A stretch of 64,000 nucleotides of DNA. Origin: Sinomonas humi. GTDB lineage: Bacteria > Actinomycetota > Actinomycetes > Actinomycetales > Micrococcaceae. Both the position numbers and the translations under genes were made by a program. The stretch spans positions 1 through 64,000 of the forward strand of contig NZ_JTDL01000141.1 in NCBI RefSeq assembly GCF_000802235.1, written 5' to 3'. Positions within the stretch are counted from its first letter, which is position 1, and each line of letters starts with the position of its first letter. The notes under the pieces are model-generated. The model was not told where the DNA came from. It made no database searches and saw only the letters and a program-made list of their open reading frames with translations. Shown here piece by piece: positions 17,603 to 25,601 of this stretch.

Positions 17603-18284
17603 ATGGCAGCAACACTGATCGAGCCGCTCACCGAGTTCGCGTCCGCCACGGGATACGCCGCTTCCCACTGACGTCGTCGAGGAGTCAAAGCGAATCGTGC
17701 TCGATTCCCTGGGATGCGCCGTGGGAGCGGTCGACGAGCCGAAGGGACGGATCGGCATCGACTACGGTCGGCTTACGCGAACAGGCGTCGGCGACGCCAC
17801 CATCATCGGCACGGCCGAGCGCGTGAACGTCTTCGGCGCGGCCTTCGCGAACGGCGAGCTGATCGCGAGCTGATCAACGCGTTGGACTTCGACGCGGTGC
17901 TCCCGCCGGAACAGTCGTTCAAGCCGTACCCGCACTGCCGCATCCTCCATGCGCTGCTCGACGGACTCATCGCCATCGTGGACGAGCACGACATCGGGCC
18001 TAGCGAGATAGAGGCCATAGACGCCTGGGGCGAGGGGCGGGTTCAACTGCCGAAGTGGATGAACCGGTCGATCGACAATGTCGTGGACGCCCAGTTCAGC
18101 ATCGCGCACGGTCTCGCGGCGGCCGCCCATCGGCTCACGCCGGGGCCTGAGTGGCAGCGCCCGGAGGTCGTCTTCAGCCCGTCCCGCGAGCCGACCTTCC
18201 CGGATCGAGGTTGTAGCGCGAGGGACGCGTTTCTCCGCCGAGCGCACGTATCCGAAGGGCACGCCGTCGCCGGACCCGGCGTGA
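17603..18284 (+). pseudogene. MmgE/PrpD-family pseudogene (frameshifts, 11-bp duplication, internal deletion)
   Basis: Starts as a normal PrpD-family N-terminus (ATG 17603; IEPLTEFASATGYAA), then loses frame near 17665, continues in a second frame as LPTDVVEESKRIVLDSLGCA and ERVNVFGAAFANGELI, and is shifted again by an exact 11-base tandem duplication (17854-17875) before NALDFDAVLPP. Next it jumps directly to FKPYPHCRILHALLDGLIAI, which in intact relatives lies about 190-200 residues further on, so an internal segment is gone. Near 18200 the frame changes once more and finishes with IEVVARGTRFSAERTYPKG. Clearly non-functional. It sits directly behind the PaaK-like gene and before a strong hairpin, so it was probably the last gene of the 7-18 kb operon. 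Confidence 0.85.
17854..17875 (+). repeat. Exact 11-bp tandem duplication
   Basis: Two abutting copies of GCGAGCTGATC. Removing one copy restores the reading NGELINALDFDA of the PrpD family, so the duplication is a mutation in the pseudogene, of the replication-slippage type. Confidence 0.9.
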
Positions 18285-18344
18285 GCCAGTTCATGCGGCT
18301 GGTCTCACCGGTCAGGGCGTAGGGCAGCGCGCTTCTCACGACTG

Positions 18345-18380
18345 CGAAAGGCAGGGGACCCGCGGGTCTCCTGCCTTTCG
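18345..18380 (+). terminator. Strong hairpin, probable transcription terminator
   Basis: A 36-base near-perfect inverted repeat: arms of 16 bases (CGAAAGGCAGGGGACC and GGTCTCCTGCCTTTCG, one G/T mismatch) around CGCG. No T-run follows, as is common for actinobacterial hairpins. It sits between the plus-strand operon ending with the PrpD pseudogene and the minus-strand genes beyond, and could serve both directions. Confidence 0.75.
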
Positions 18381-18391
18381 TCGTGCGTCGA

Positions 18392-18502
18392 TCAGAACGC
18401 GATGACCGCCTTGCCGCACGTCTGCTTGTCGAATTCGACATAGGCTTCAGGGGCGCCATCGATCTGCCAGCGGTCGCTGAAGATCGTGGGAAGCACGGAC
18501 AA
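18392..18502 (-). pseudogene. C-terminal remnant of a zinc-type (MDR) alcohol dehydrogenase
   Basis: An open stretch of about 36 codons read on the minus strand ends with IFSDRWQIDGAPEAY, VEFDKQT and CGKAVIAF followed by TGA at 18392-18394. This is the usual C-terminus of medium-chain zinc alcohol dehydrogenases (a DEAPEAY-x-x-F segment followed by GKAVI). Nothing of the rest of the gene is present: the PrpD-family stop codon lies only ten bases upstream. It is a leftover of a deletion. Confidence 0.65.
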
Positions 18503-18511
18503 GCTTCCGAT

Positions 18512-19948
18512 TCAGACGACGCTTCGGGCGGTGCACAGCAGTGTGACGAAATCCGCCGCGGTCTGGTCCGGATCGGGATTCTGGATCGCGTCGAGGAGCG
18601 CCGCGCTGCCCGCGGTGCCGAGGATTGCGTCAGTGAGGTCGTGGAACTTCGCGTCCAGCTCGTCTTGCGGCATCGGGTTCTCCGCGGTGCCGATCGGGTT
18701 GTCCACGAATACGGCGCGGCGCGTGCCGTCGGTGTAGTCGACCCCGATGTCGGCGATCCAGCGCCCCGGGTACTTCGCGTCGAGTTCAGGATCGACCACG
18801 ATCTCGATCTTGCTGGCGAGCGCCGCGACGTCGCTCCCCGGCCCGATGTCTAGCTTCCCGGCGAGATAGGCGTAGTGCGCCGAGAATCCGTTGCCGTAGC
18901 CGAGTAGCGCTAGGGAGAACTGGAACGGCAGGCTGTACTGCAGGTGGTCGATGAGCTGGGGGGCGAAGGCATTCGCGTTTCGGTTGCCGATGACGACGTC
19001 GCCACCGGACTGGATCTTCAGCGTCACCTTCTCGATGTCGTCGGCTCTGCCGCGGAGCCCGATGTCGTCGGCCCCGTCCCGGAGCTGGCGCGCGCCGTCG
19101 ATGTACGCGTGATTGATTCCGCAGCAGCAGTACGGCTTGATCCAAACCCTCGTGATCTCGAAGGGGCGGCCAAGCCCGAAAGCTGCCCTGGCGCCGTCGT
19201 CCACGCTTCGCCCGACGAAGGTGCGGAAGAATCCCTTGGCGCCCGTGAGGAACGCCGTGGGGCCCGTTATGCCCGTTCCTGCCATCTTCGCTGCCCGAAT
19301 GCCATTGCGCGTGCCGATGCCAGCGTGGACGCGCTTGACCGACCCGCCGGTTGACGTGTACTCCGTGGTGCCCGAGGCGTGGCTGAGTGCGATCCCCAGC
19401 GCATTCGCCGTGGTCTCGGCGTCGAAGCCGTACATCTTCGCGGCCACGGCGGCGGCACCGAAGTTCGCGAGGAGTCCGTGCGGATGGAAACCTGCCTCGA
19501 GCAGCTCAGGCGCGGCGAGGTTGCCGATCCGTGTGTAGATTTCGTACCCCGCGACGATCCCGGTCACGACCTCACGCATGGTTGCGCCGAGCTCCTCGCC
19601 GATTGCGAGGGCCGCGGAAACAACGGCACTTCCGGGGTGCGAGGAGCTCGCTCGGTGGGCGTCGTCGTACTCAAAGCTGTGGCCGTAGGTCGCGTTGACG
19701 AATGCTGCGTCGGCGGCGCTCACAGCGTCGCCGCTCACGGAGACGTGCGAGCGCCCGGGGGCATGCTCCGCTCGGGTGAGCTCGAGAACCGCGCGGTTCC
19801 AGGGGAGAGCCGAGCAGCCGATCTGGAGCGATAGCTGGTCCTGCATGAGGGTGCGGACGCCAGTGAGGGCTTCGGGTGGGATGACATCGAACGTGAGGTC
19901 GGTGACGAGCCGCGCCGCTGCGTCTTCGACCGGTGGGAATGTGCTCAT
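18512..19948 (-). CDS. MmgE/PrpD-family protein
   Basis: A 478-residue, full-length member of the MmgE/PrpD family, which includes 2-methylcitrate dehydratase and cis-aconitate decarboxylase. NATYGHSFEYDDAHRASSSH (about 87-106) and HPGSAVVSAALAIGEE are the family's N-terminal active-site region; GFHPHGLLANFGAAAVAAK, TTEYTSTGGSVKRVHAG and WIKPYCCCGINHAYIDGA follow in the right order. The EYDDAHR form with CCCG in place of the usual P-Y-x-x-C differs from classical PrpD, so the substrate is likely another tri- or dicarboxylate. Its ATG overlaps the stop of the aldehyde dehydrogenase remnant by four bases (19945-19948), a sign that it once followed an intact aldehyde dehydrogenase gene. Confidence 0.85.
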   Translation of the reverse strand: MSTFPPVEDAAARLVTDLTFDVIPPEALTGVRTLMQDQLSLQIGCSALPWNRAVLELTRAEHAPGRSHVSVSGDAVSAADAAFVNATYGHSFEYDDAHRASSSHPGSAVVSAALAIGEELGATMREVVTGIVAGYEIYTRIGNLAAPELLEAGFHPHGLLANFGAAAVAAKMYGFDAETTANALGIALSHASGTTEYTSTGGSVKRVHAGIGTRNGIRAAKMAGTGITGPTAFLTGAKGFFRTFVGRSVDDGARAAFGLGRPFEITRVWIKPYCCCGINHAYIDGARQLRDGADDIGLRGRADDIEKVTLKIQSGGDVVIGNRNANAFAPQLIDHLQYSLPFQFSLALLGYGNGFSAHYAYLAGKLDIGPGSDVAALASKIEIVVDPELDAKYPGRWIADIGVDYTDGTRRAVFVDNPIGTAENPMPQDELDAKFHDLTDAILGTAGSAALLDAIQNPDPDQTAADFVTLLCTARSVV

Positions 19949-20192
19949 GATGTGCCTTCCTTGCTCGCGCTTACGAGCGTGCCGAGGGCTGTCGGAGGGA
20001 GCCCGTATGACTTGATCTCGATGTAGGCGTCGAAGCCCTCGGGCCCTGCCTCGCGTCCGATGCCGCTGTTCTTGAACCCGCCGATGGGGGACTGGAAGTC
20101 CACGCGGTTGCCCGCGATCGCGATCGCCTCGACCTCGGGGTCGTTGGTGTGCACGGTGAGGACGGGTCCGAGAGTTCGGTCTGAGTAGTCAT
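19945..20192 (-). pseudogene. Deletion remnant of an aldehyde dehydrogenase
   Basis: Three joined pieces of an aldehyde dehydrogenase very close to the intact gene at 41824-43305: the N-terminus MTTQTEL (from ATG 20192), then after a jump VLTVHTNDPEVEAIAIA, then after a second jump VDFQSPIGGFKNSG, GIGREAGPEGFDAYIEI and KSYGLPPTALGTLV. The last 42 shared residues differ at two positions only, and a 71-base block (20027-20097) is identical to 41882-41952. Similarity also extends into the 5' leader (ATCCCTACGTC). Most of the cofactor and catalytic domain, including the active-site Cys, is missing. Confidence 0.9.
20027..20097 (-). repeat. 71-bp exact direct repeat of 41882-41952 (aldehyde dehydrogenase 3' end)
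   Basis: This block and 41882-41952 are identical base for base and in the same orientation, about 21.9 kb apart, within a longer region of near identity. It shows that the remnant and the intact aldehyde dehydrogenase derive from a fairly recent duplication, and gives a substrate for homologous recombination across the intervening DNA. Confidence 0.9.
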
Positions 20193-20292
20193 GTGCTGAT
20201 CCCTACGTCTTTGTGCCGATCGAGCGGTTGATCATGGAGCGGAAGATCCGAGGCTGTTCGAACCAGCCTCTAGGCGGTCATTGCACCCCTCG

Positions 20293-20315
20293 ATAAAAAG
20301 TATATTATATTAGAA
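20293..20315 (+). promoter_or_regulatory. AT-rich promoter/operator-like element (site E)
   Basis: ATAAAAAGTATATTATATTA lies in the 225-base gap between the aldehyde dehydrogenase remnant and the CoA-transferase, about 100 bases before the transferase ATG. Same style as sites A-D. Likely promoter or operator for the 20.4-27.1 kb operon. Confidence 0.5.
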
Positions 20316-20417
20316 GAAGGTCGGGAAGTCCGGCCCGAAACGCTCGTAACGATGCGATGGCGATCGGTGTCCGCAGGTCCTTCCGACGCGGACCGAGCTC
20401 ACAAAGGCGGGGCAGCA

Positions 20418-21593
20418 ATGCAACATAGACCACTCACGGGCATCCGGATACTGGAGATCGGCGGGTATATCGCCCTCCCGCTGGGGACCTCGATCCTGTG
20501 CTCACTCGGTGCTGAGGTAGTCAAGGTCGAGCGCCCGGGCGCAGGGGAGGACTTCCGGCGGCATCAGAACGACAAGAGCCCCTATTTCAGGCAGTACAAC
20601 ACGGGCAAGCGCAGCCTTTCGGTCGATCTCAAATCGCCCGAAGGAGTCGCCCTCGTCAAGGCACTCATCCCGCACTTCGACGTCGTGCTCGAAAATCTGC
20701 GGCCCGGGAAGCTTGCTGCGCTCGGCCTCGGCGCCGATGCGTGCCGCGAACTCCGCCCCGACATCGTCTACGGCTCAGTCACCGGCTTCGGTTCGACCGG
20801 GCCGCTCGCGAACCGCGCTGCCTATGACACCATCGGGCACGCATTCGGCGGCCTCTATTCCATGTGGGGCGACGCCGGCCAGCCCCGTCTCGCGGGCGGC
20901 CTGAGCGCCGACCTGGTCACAGGCCTCAGCACCGCGACCGGTGTGCTGGCTGCACTCGTCGGGCGCCTCAAGACCGGGGAGCCACAGCATCTCGAGACGT
21001 CCATCATGGAGGCAGTGAGCGTCCTGACGACCGATGCCATCACGCAGTCCTTCGAACTCGGCCACGATCCGACCCGCACGAGCCGCCATCCGCAGGCGCA
21101 GAACTTCTGCGTGCCCACGTCGGATGGCGAGTACCTCGCCATCCACCTGTCGTCGTCCCAGAAATTCTGGCGCTCGCTGTGCTCGGCCCTGGGCCGCCTC
21201 GACCTGGCAGAGGATCCGCGCTTCGCTGAATACCGTCCCCGCGAAGCGCACTACTTCGAACTCGTTCCGATCATCGAGAAGGAGTTCGCGACCAAGCCCA
21301 AGGCTCACTGGGAGGCGGTCCTCGCTGAGGCCGACGTGCCGTTCGCCCCGGTCCTGTCGCTCACGGGATACCTCGAGCACGACCAGGTCAAACACCTGCA
21401 GATGATTGATCGGCAGCCCGATGGCCTTGCGCTCGTCCGGCCGCCGTGGACGTTCGACGGCGAGCGCCCCGATCGTCGTGGGCGGGCACCCAAGGTGGGC
21501 GCGGACACCCGCGCCATCGCGGGCGAGGTGCTCCCTCCCGAGCAGGTGGATGAGTTCCTCGCCAAAGGCATCCTGTATGCCGATGAGTCGTGA
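20418..21593 (+). CDS. Class III (CaiB/BaiF) CoA-transferase
   Basis: A 391-residue family III CoA-transferase with catalytic Asp137 in NRAAYDTIGHAFGGLYSM and a normal N-terminal Rossmann segment (LCSLGAEVVKVERPGAGEDF). The ATG at 20418 is chosen because the family start PLTGIRILEIG follows immediately; GGCGGGGC upstream is only a weak ribosome site. It is followed after 75 bases by a CitE-type lyase and then by an Mct-like isomerase. In this context it may transfer CoA from succinyl-CoA to a C5 acid such as mesaconate, itaconate or citramalate; this is inferred from neighbours, since class III members are not predictable by sequence alone. Confidence 0.86.
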   Translation: MQHRPLTGIRILEIGGYIALPLGTSILCSLGAEVVKVERPGAGEDFRRHQNDKSPYFRQYNTGKRSLSVDLKSPEGVALVKALIPHFDVVLENLRPGKLAALGLGADACRELRPDIVYGSVTGFGSTGPLANRAAYDTIGHAFGGLYSMWGDAGQPRLAGGLSADLVTGLSTATGVLAALVGRLKTGEPQHLETSIMEAVSVLTTDAITQSFELGHDPTRTSRHPQAQNFCVPTSDGEYLAIHLSSSQKFWRSLCSALGRLDLAEDPRFAEYRPREAHYFELVPIIEKEFATKPKAHWEAVLAEADVPFAPVLSLTGYLEHDQVKHLQMIDRQPDGLALVRPPWTFDGERPDRRGRAPKVGADTRAIAGEVLPPEQVDEFLAKGILYADES

Positions 21594-21668
21594 CGGCACC
21601 GAATTCCTTCCAGCAACATTCCTTCCAGCAACGAATTTCATTTACCCCGACGATCAGAGGAGATCGCT

Positions 21669-22562
21669 GTGAAACCGTACCGTTCCATGCTCTTCGTTCC
21701 CGGCCACAAGGCCAGCTGGGCGGACAAGGGCCTCGCCTCGGGGGCAGACGCACTCATCCTTGACCTCGAAGACTCCGTTCCCGCGGCCGAGAAGGACGAT
21801 GCCCGTCCCATCGTGGCAGCGACCATCGATAGGCTCCATGCCGACGGCGTTCGGGCGGACCTCTGGGTGCGCCCGAATGCATCGGTGACGGGCATTCAGG
21901 GCAAGGACCTCGAGGCTGTGATCCGGCCTGGTCTCGCGGGCCTGTTCCTGCCGAAGGTCTTCAGCGCCGAGGAGATCGTTCGCATCGACGCAGTCGTCTC
22001 GCACATCGAGGCGCGCGAAGGCCTCGACGCCGGCAGCATCGGCCTCATCGTCAGCTACGAGACGGCGGTCTCGATGGCACACTGCGAGGAGATTGCCGCT
22101 GCATCCCCGCGCGTCGTGAGCTTGCTCGGCGCCACGGGCCCAAGTGCCGACGTCGGCCGCGAGCTCGGGTTCGAGTTCACTCCCGAGGGCCTTGAGACGC
22201 TCTATCTGCGCAGCCGGATCGTGCTCGCCGCGAGGGCCGCGGGACTTCACCATCCGGTGGCCGGTGTCTGGCAGGACATCAAGGACCTCGAGGGCGCTCG
22301 CAAGTTCACGCTCGACAACAAGCGCCTGGGGTACCGGGGCATGGTCTGCATCCATCCGTCGCACGTCGCAATCGCCAACGAGGTGTTCACACCATCGGTT
22401 GAGGAGGTCGACTTCTTCCGCCGGATGATCGAGGCCTTCCGCCATGCCGAAGCGTCGGGGAGCGCAGCCGTCGACTTCGAGGGCCAGCACATCGACATCG
22501 CCCACGTGAAGACCGCGCAAGGTGTCATCGCCCTAGCTGACGCCATCACAGCGAACGTCTGA
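21669..22562 (+). CDS. HpcH/HpaI (CitE-like) CoA-ester lyase
   Basis: A 297-residue CitE-type TIM-barrel lyase. SMLFVPGHKASWADKGLASG (6-25), LILDLEDSVPAAEKDDAR with the metal-binding Glu/Asp, LIVSYETAVSMAHCEEIA with the second acidic ligand, LLGATGPSADVGRELG and the C-terminal GYRGMVCIHPSHV are all in order. Such lyases cleave citramalyl-CoA to acetyl-CoA plus pyruvate, or malyl/beta-methylmalyl-CoA to glyoxylate plus acyl-CoA. It lies between a class III CoA-transferase and an Mct-like isomerase (gap of eight bases to the latter), which fits citramalyl- or methylmalyl-CoA. Paralogue of the gene at 4828. Confidence 0.86.
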   Translation: MKPYRSMLFVPGHKASWADKGLASGADALILDLEDSVPAAEKDDARPIVAATIDRLHADGVRADLWVRPNASVTGIQGKDLEAVIRPGLAGLFLPKVFSAEEIVRIDAVVSHIEAREGLDAGSIGLIVSYETAVSMAHCEEIAAASPRVVSLLGATGPSADVGRELGFEFTPEGLETLYLRSRIVLAARAAGLHHPVAGVWQDIKDLEGARKFTLDNKRLGYRGMVCIHPSHVAIANEVFTPSVEEVDFFRRMIEAFRHAEASGSAAVDFEGQHIDIAHVKTAQGVIALADAITANV

Positions 22563-22570
22563 GGACGAGT

Positions 22571-23788
22571 ATGAGCACAGCGCCCCTGGCCGGCCTCCGA
22601 ATCGTCGAGTTCGCCTCGTTCGTTGCGGGTCCCTCGGCGGGAATGAACCTCGCCCAGCTGGGCGCTGAGGTGATCCGGATCGATCCGCTACGCGGCGGCC
22701 CTGATGCTCGCCGTTGGCCGGTCTCGCGTGGGACCGGAAGCAGCCTGTACTGGTCGTCGCTCAATCGCGGGAAGAAGTCGGTCACCGTAGACGTAAGGTC
22801 TCGCGAGGGGCAGGAACTCGTCCTCGCGCTCGCGACCTTGCCGGGCCCGGATGCCGGCATTCTCGTGGACAACCAGGTAGGACGCCCATGGCTCTCCTAC
22901 GACGCGCTCGCCGAACGCCGCCGGGACATGATCCGAATGCACATCGGCGGTCGGGCCGACGGTGGACCCGCCGTTGATTACACCGTCAACACAGAGGTGG
23001 GCGTCACAGACCTCACCGGGCCCGGCGACTCACGTACGCCTGTCAATCACGTGCTGCCCGCTTGGGACTACCTTGCCGGAATGACGGCCGCGACCGGGCT
23101 CCTCGCCGCCCTGCGGCGGCGTGACCGCACGGGAGAGGGAGCGGACCTCAAGATTGCGCTCGCGGACGTGGCCTTCGCCGGAGTGGCCAATCTCGGCTGG
23201 CTCTCTGAGGTCCGTGAAAGGGGCGATCGGGACAGGCACGGCAACTACGTGTACGGAACCTTCGGCGTCGACTTCGAGGCGGCCGACGGCGGGCGGGTCA
23301 TGGTCGTGGCGCTCACCCCGCGCCAGTGGGCCGCCCTCGGCCGGGCAACGGGAACGGAGACGGTGCTCGCCGCTCTCGAGAAAGCGGCGGGCGCAGATTT
23401 CGCCCGGGAGGACGACCGCTACCTGCATCGCGAGGTCATCGCGGCACTCATGCGGCCATGGTTCAGAGTGCGCAGCAGCGGCGAGGTCGGCGCCGCCCTC
23501 ACTGAGGCCGGCGTGCTGTGGAGCAGGTATCGCACGATGGCAGATGTCGTTGCCGACTTCGAGGCGGGCCTTACGAGCCCTGTGCTCGCGGAGGTCGACC
23601 AGCCCGGGATAGGCTCCGTGATCTCGGCCCGCTCGCCCATCCGGGACTGCGACGAGTACGGCCCTACGGCCGTTGCGCCCGCGCTCGGGGCAGACACCGA
23701 GGAGGTACTCACGGACCTGCTGGGGCTTCAGCCCAGCGCGTTGGGTCGGCTCCAGGATGCGGGCGTGCTCGAGCCGTCTTCCCTCTAG
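22571..23788 (+). CDS. 2-methylfumaryl-CoA isomerase (mesaconyl-CoA C1-C4 CoA-transferase)-like protein
   Basis: A 405-residue class III CoA-transferase-fold protein that departs from ordinary CoA-transferases and resembles Mct of the 3-hydroxypropionate bi-cycle, which moves CoA within the mesaconate molecule from C1 to C4. From memory of that family, the shared marks are LNRGKKSVTVDVRSREGQEL (64-83), WLSYDALAERRRDMIRMHI, the GGPAVDYTVN block (131-140, catalytic Asp136), PVNHVLPAWDYLAG and GNYVYGTFGVDFEAADG, plus VDQPGIGSV near the C-terminus. It starts with a poor ribosome site eight bases after the lyase. With a Meh-like hydratase, a mesaconyl-type MaoC and two CitE-type lyases elsewhere in the window it would complete a C5-CoA branch. 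A plain CoA-transferase role is the alternative. Confidence 0.75.
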   Translation: MSTAPLAGLRIVEFASFVAGPSAGMNLAQLGAEVIRIDPLRGGPDARRWPVSRGTGSSLYWSSLNRGKKSVTVDVRSREGQELVLALATLPGPDAGILVDNQVGRPWLSYDALAERRRDMIRMHIGGRADGGPAVDYTVNTEVGVTDLTGPGDSRTPVNHVLPAWDYLAGMTAATGLLAALRRRDRTGEGADLKIALADVAFAGVANLGWLSEVRERGDRDRHGNYVYGTFGVDFEAADGGRVMVVALTPRQWAALGRATGTETVLAALEKAAGADFAREDDRYLHREVIAALMRPWFRVRSSGEVGAALTEAGVLWSRYRTMADVVADFEAGLTSPVLAEVDQPGIGSVISARSPIRDCDEYGPTAVAPALGADTEEVLTDLLGLQPSALGRLQDAGVLEPSSL

Positions 23789-23792
23789 CCAC

Positions 23793-23815
23793 GTTTGAAT
23801 ATTTTTTATATTATT
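23793..23815 (+). promoter_or_regulatory. AT-rich promoter/operator-like element (site F) before etfB
   Basis: GTTTGAATATTTTTTATATT immediately follows the Mct-like stop codon and precedes the strong ribosome site GGAGGAAGGAGG of etfB. It suggests that etfBA and the b561 gene have their own promoter, or share the regulator of the upstream genes. Confidence 0.5.
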
Positions 23816-23833
23816 GGAGGAAGGAGGTTCACA

Positions 23834-24610
23834 ATGAAGATTTTCGTCCTGGTCAAGGAAGTCCCGGATACTTACGGCGATCGCCGCCTCAATCTTGAGA
23901 CCGGGCTGGTTGATCGCAACGCGAGCGAGCCGGTGCTCGACGAGATCACCGAGCGTGCCCTCGAGGTGGCTCTTGAGTATGCGGATGCCAATCCGGGCAC
24001 GCAGGTCGTCGCGCTGTCCATGGCACCAGAGTCGGCGACCCCGTCGGTGCGGCGAGCGCTCGCGATCGGCGCGGAATCCGCCGTCCAGATCGTGCATGAT
24101 GACCTCGCGGGAGCTGATCTGGGACTAACCGCTGAGGTGCTCGCAGCCGCGATCCGCCGTGGCGGCGCTGATCTCGTCATCACCGGCAATGTGTCAACGG
24201 ACGGTTCGGGCGGGGTGATCCCCTCCATGATCGCCGAGCACCTCGGATTCGCCCAGCTCACGGCGCTCAGTGCGGTGGAGATCGGCTCCGGGAGTGTGTC
24301 GGGCACCCGCGCTTCGGACTTTGGTGCGCAGCCCGTGTCGGCGCAGCTCCCCGCCGTGATCTCGATCACCGAAGCATTCCCAGAAGCGCGCTTCCCGAAT
24401 TTCAAGGGCATCATGGCGGCCAAGAAGAAGCCGCTCGAGGTCCTCTCGCTAGCGGACCTCGGTGTTCAGGCCGACCCGTCAGCGGCGCCGAGGACCATCA
24501 TGACGTCGGTGTCGGAGAAGCCTCCGCGCGCGGCAGGTGTGAAGATCACCGACGAGGGCGACGCCGGTGCCCAGCTGGCGGAGTTCCTTGTCCAGAACCG
24601 GTTGGTGTGA
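23834..24610 (+). CDS. etfB: Electron transfer flavoprotein beta subunit
   Basis: A 258-residue ETF beta subunit, the small AMP-binding half of the soluble heterodimer that collects electrons from acyl-CoA dehydrogenases. Family marks: [13 protein letters not shown] at the start, [34 protein letters not shown] (about 114-134), and the recognition-loop region [20 protein letters not shown] followed by [11 protein letters not shown], which docks on dehydrogenases. An AAGGAGG ribosome site sits seven bases upstream, making this probably the best translated gene of the cluster. It is followed after seven bases by etfA. A dedicated ETF next to three acyl-CoA dehydrogenase genes fits a self-contained oxidation system. 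Confidence 0.95.
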   Translation: MKIFVLVKEVPDTYGDRRLNLETGLVDRNASEPVLDEITERALEVALEYADANPGTQVVALSMAPESATPSVRRALAIGAESAVQIVHDDLAGADLGLTAEVLAAAIRRGGADLVITGNVSTDGSGGVIPSMIAEHLGFAQLTALSAVEIGSGSVSGTRASDFGAQPVSAQLPAVISITEAFPEARFPNFKGIMAAKKKPLEVLSLADLGVQADPSAAPRTIMTSVSEKPPRAAGVKITDEGDAGAQLAEFLVQNRLV

Positions 24611-24617
24611 GGAAATC

Positions 24618-25595
24618 ATGAGCTACCCCGAGAATGCGATCCTCGTCCTGGTCGATGTGACCCCGACAGGCGAAGCAGCCAGCAGCACGGCCGCTCTGAT
24701 CGGCGCTGCCGCCCAGATCGGCACGCCGGTGGCGCTCGTCGTCGCACCTGCCGGCATCGCTCAGGCCGCGGTGGATGCCGCCGCATCGGCAGGCGCGGTC
24801 TCCGTGCTGACGGCCGAGGCAGACGCGTCCGCTCTCACGGTACCGGTCGTCGACGCGCTGGAGGCCGCCTACAACGCGGTGCAACCCGACGCCGTCCTTG
24901 TCTCGAACTCGATCGCGGGGCGTGATGTCGCCGGCCGATTCGCGGCGCGCACGCGTGCCGCGCTCGCCGTGGATGCCGTCGGCCTCTCTCGCGACGAGGA
25001 GGGTGTTGTAGCGCATCACTCCGTGTTCGGAGGCGCCTATCGGGTAAACTCTGCGGCAACCTACGGCGCTCCCGTCATTACGGTGCGCCAGGGCGCCGTA
25101 GACGCACGCGCTGAAGCTCAGCCGCTCAACGTCGAGACTCTGGCTGTTTCACCGTCGGGCATGCCGGCCGCTCTTGCCGGTGAGGTCGCGATCGTCGAGA
25201 AGGCGTCCTCGCGGCCCGAGCTGCGCGGCGCCACCCGCGTCGTCTCGGGCGGCCGTGGCCTCGGCTCGAAGGAGCAGTTCGTGCTCGTCGAACAACTGGC
25301 CGACACCTTGAGCGCGGCCGTCGGTGCCTCCCGTGCAGCCGTGGACGCGGGGTTCGTCCCGCAGTCGCACCAGGTCGGACAGACTGGGGTGTCCGTGTCA
25401 CCCCAGCTCTACGTCGCCCTCGGCATCTCCGGCGCAATCCAGCATCGGGCCGGGATGCAGACCTCGAAGATGATCGTCGCGATCAACAAGGATCCCGACG
25501 CGCCGATCTTCGACGTCGCGGACTTCGGCATCGTCGGCGACGTGTTCAAAGTCGTGCCTCAGGCCATCGAAGCGCTCGAAGCGCGGAAGAAGTAG
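24618..25595 (+). CDS. etfA: Electron transfer flavoprotein alpha subunit
   Basis: A 325-residue ETF alpha subunit. The C-terminal FAD domain is complete: [20 protein letters not shown] (about 210-229), [39 protein letters not shown] and [18 protein letters not shown]. The N-terminal domain ([19 protein letters not shown]) forms the interface with EtfB. The ATG at 24618 follows GAGGAAATC. Gaps of seven bases to etfB and six to the b561-type gene indicate one operon. Usually ETF passes electrons to a membrane ETF:quinone oxidoreductase; none is encoded here, but a cytochrome b membrane protein follows directly. Confidence 0.95.
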   Translation: MSYPENAILVLVDVTPTGEAASSTAALIGAAAQIGTPVALVVAPAGIAQAAVDAAASAGAVSVLTAEADASALTVPVVDALEAAYNAVQPDAVLVSNSIAGRDVAGRFAARTRAALAVDAVGLSRDEEGVVAHHSVFGGAYRVNSAATYGAPVITVRQGAVDARAEAQPLNVETLAVSPSGMPAALAGEVAIVEKASSRPELRGATRVVSGGRGLGSKEQFVLVEQLADTLSAAVGASRAAVDAGFVPQSHQVGQTGVSVSPQLYVALGISGAIQHRAGMQTSKMIVAINKDPDAPIFDVADFGIVGDVFKVVPQAIEALEARKK

Positions 25596-25601
25596 CGTGT
25601 C

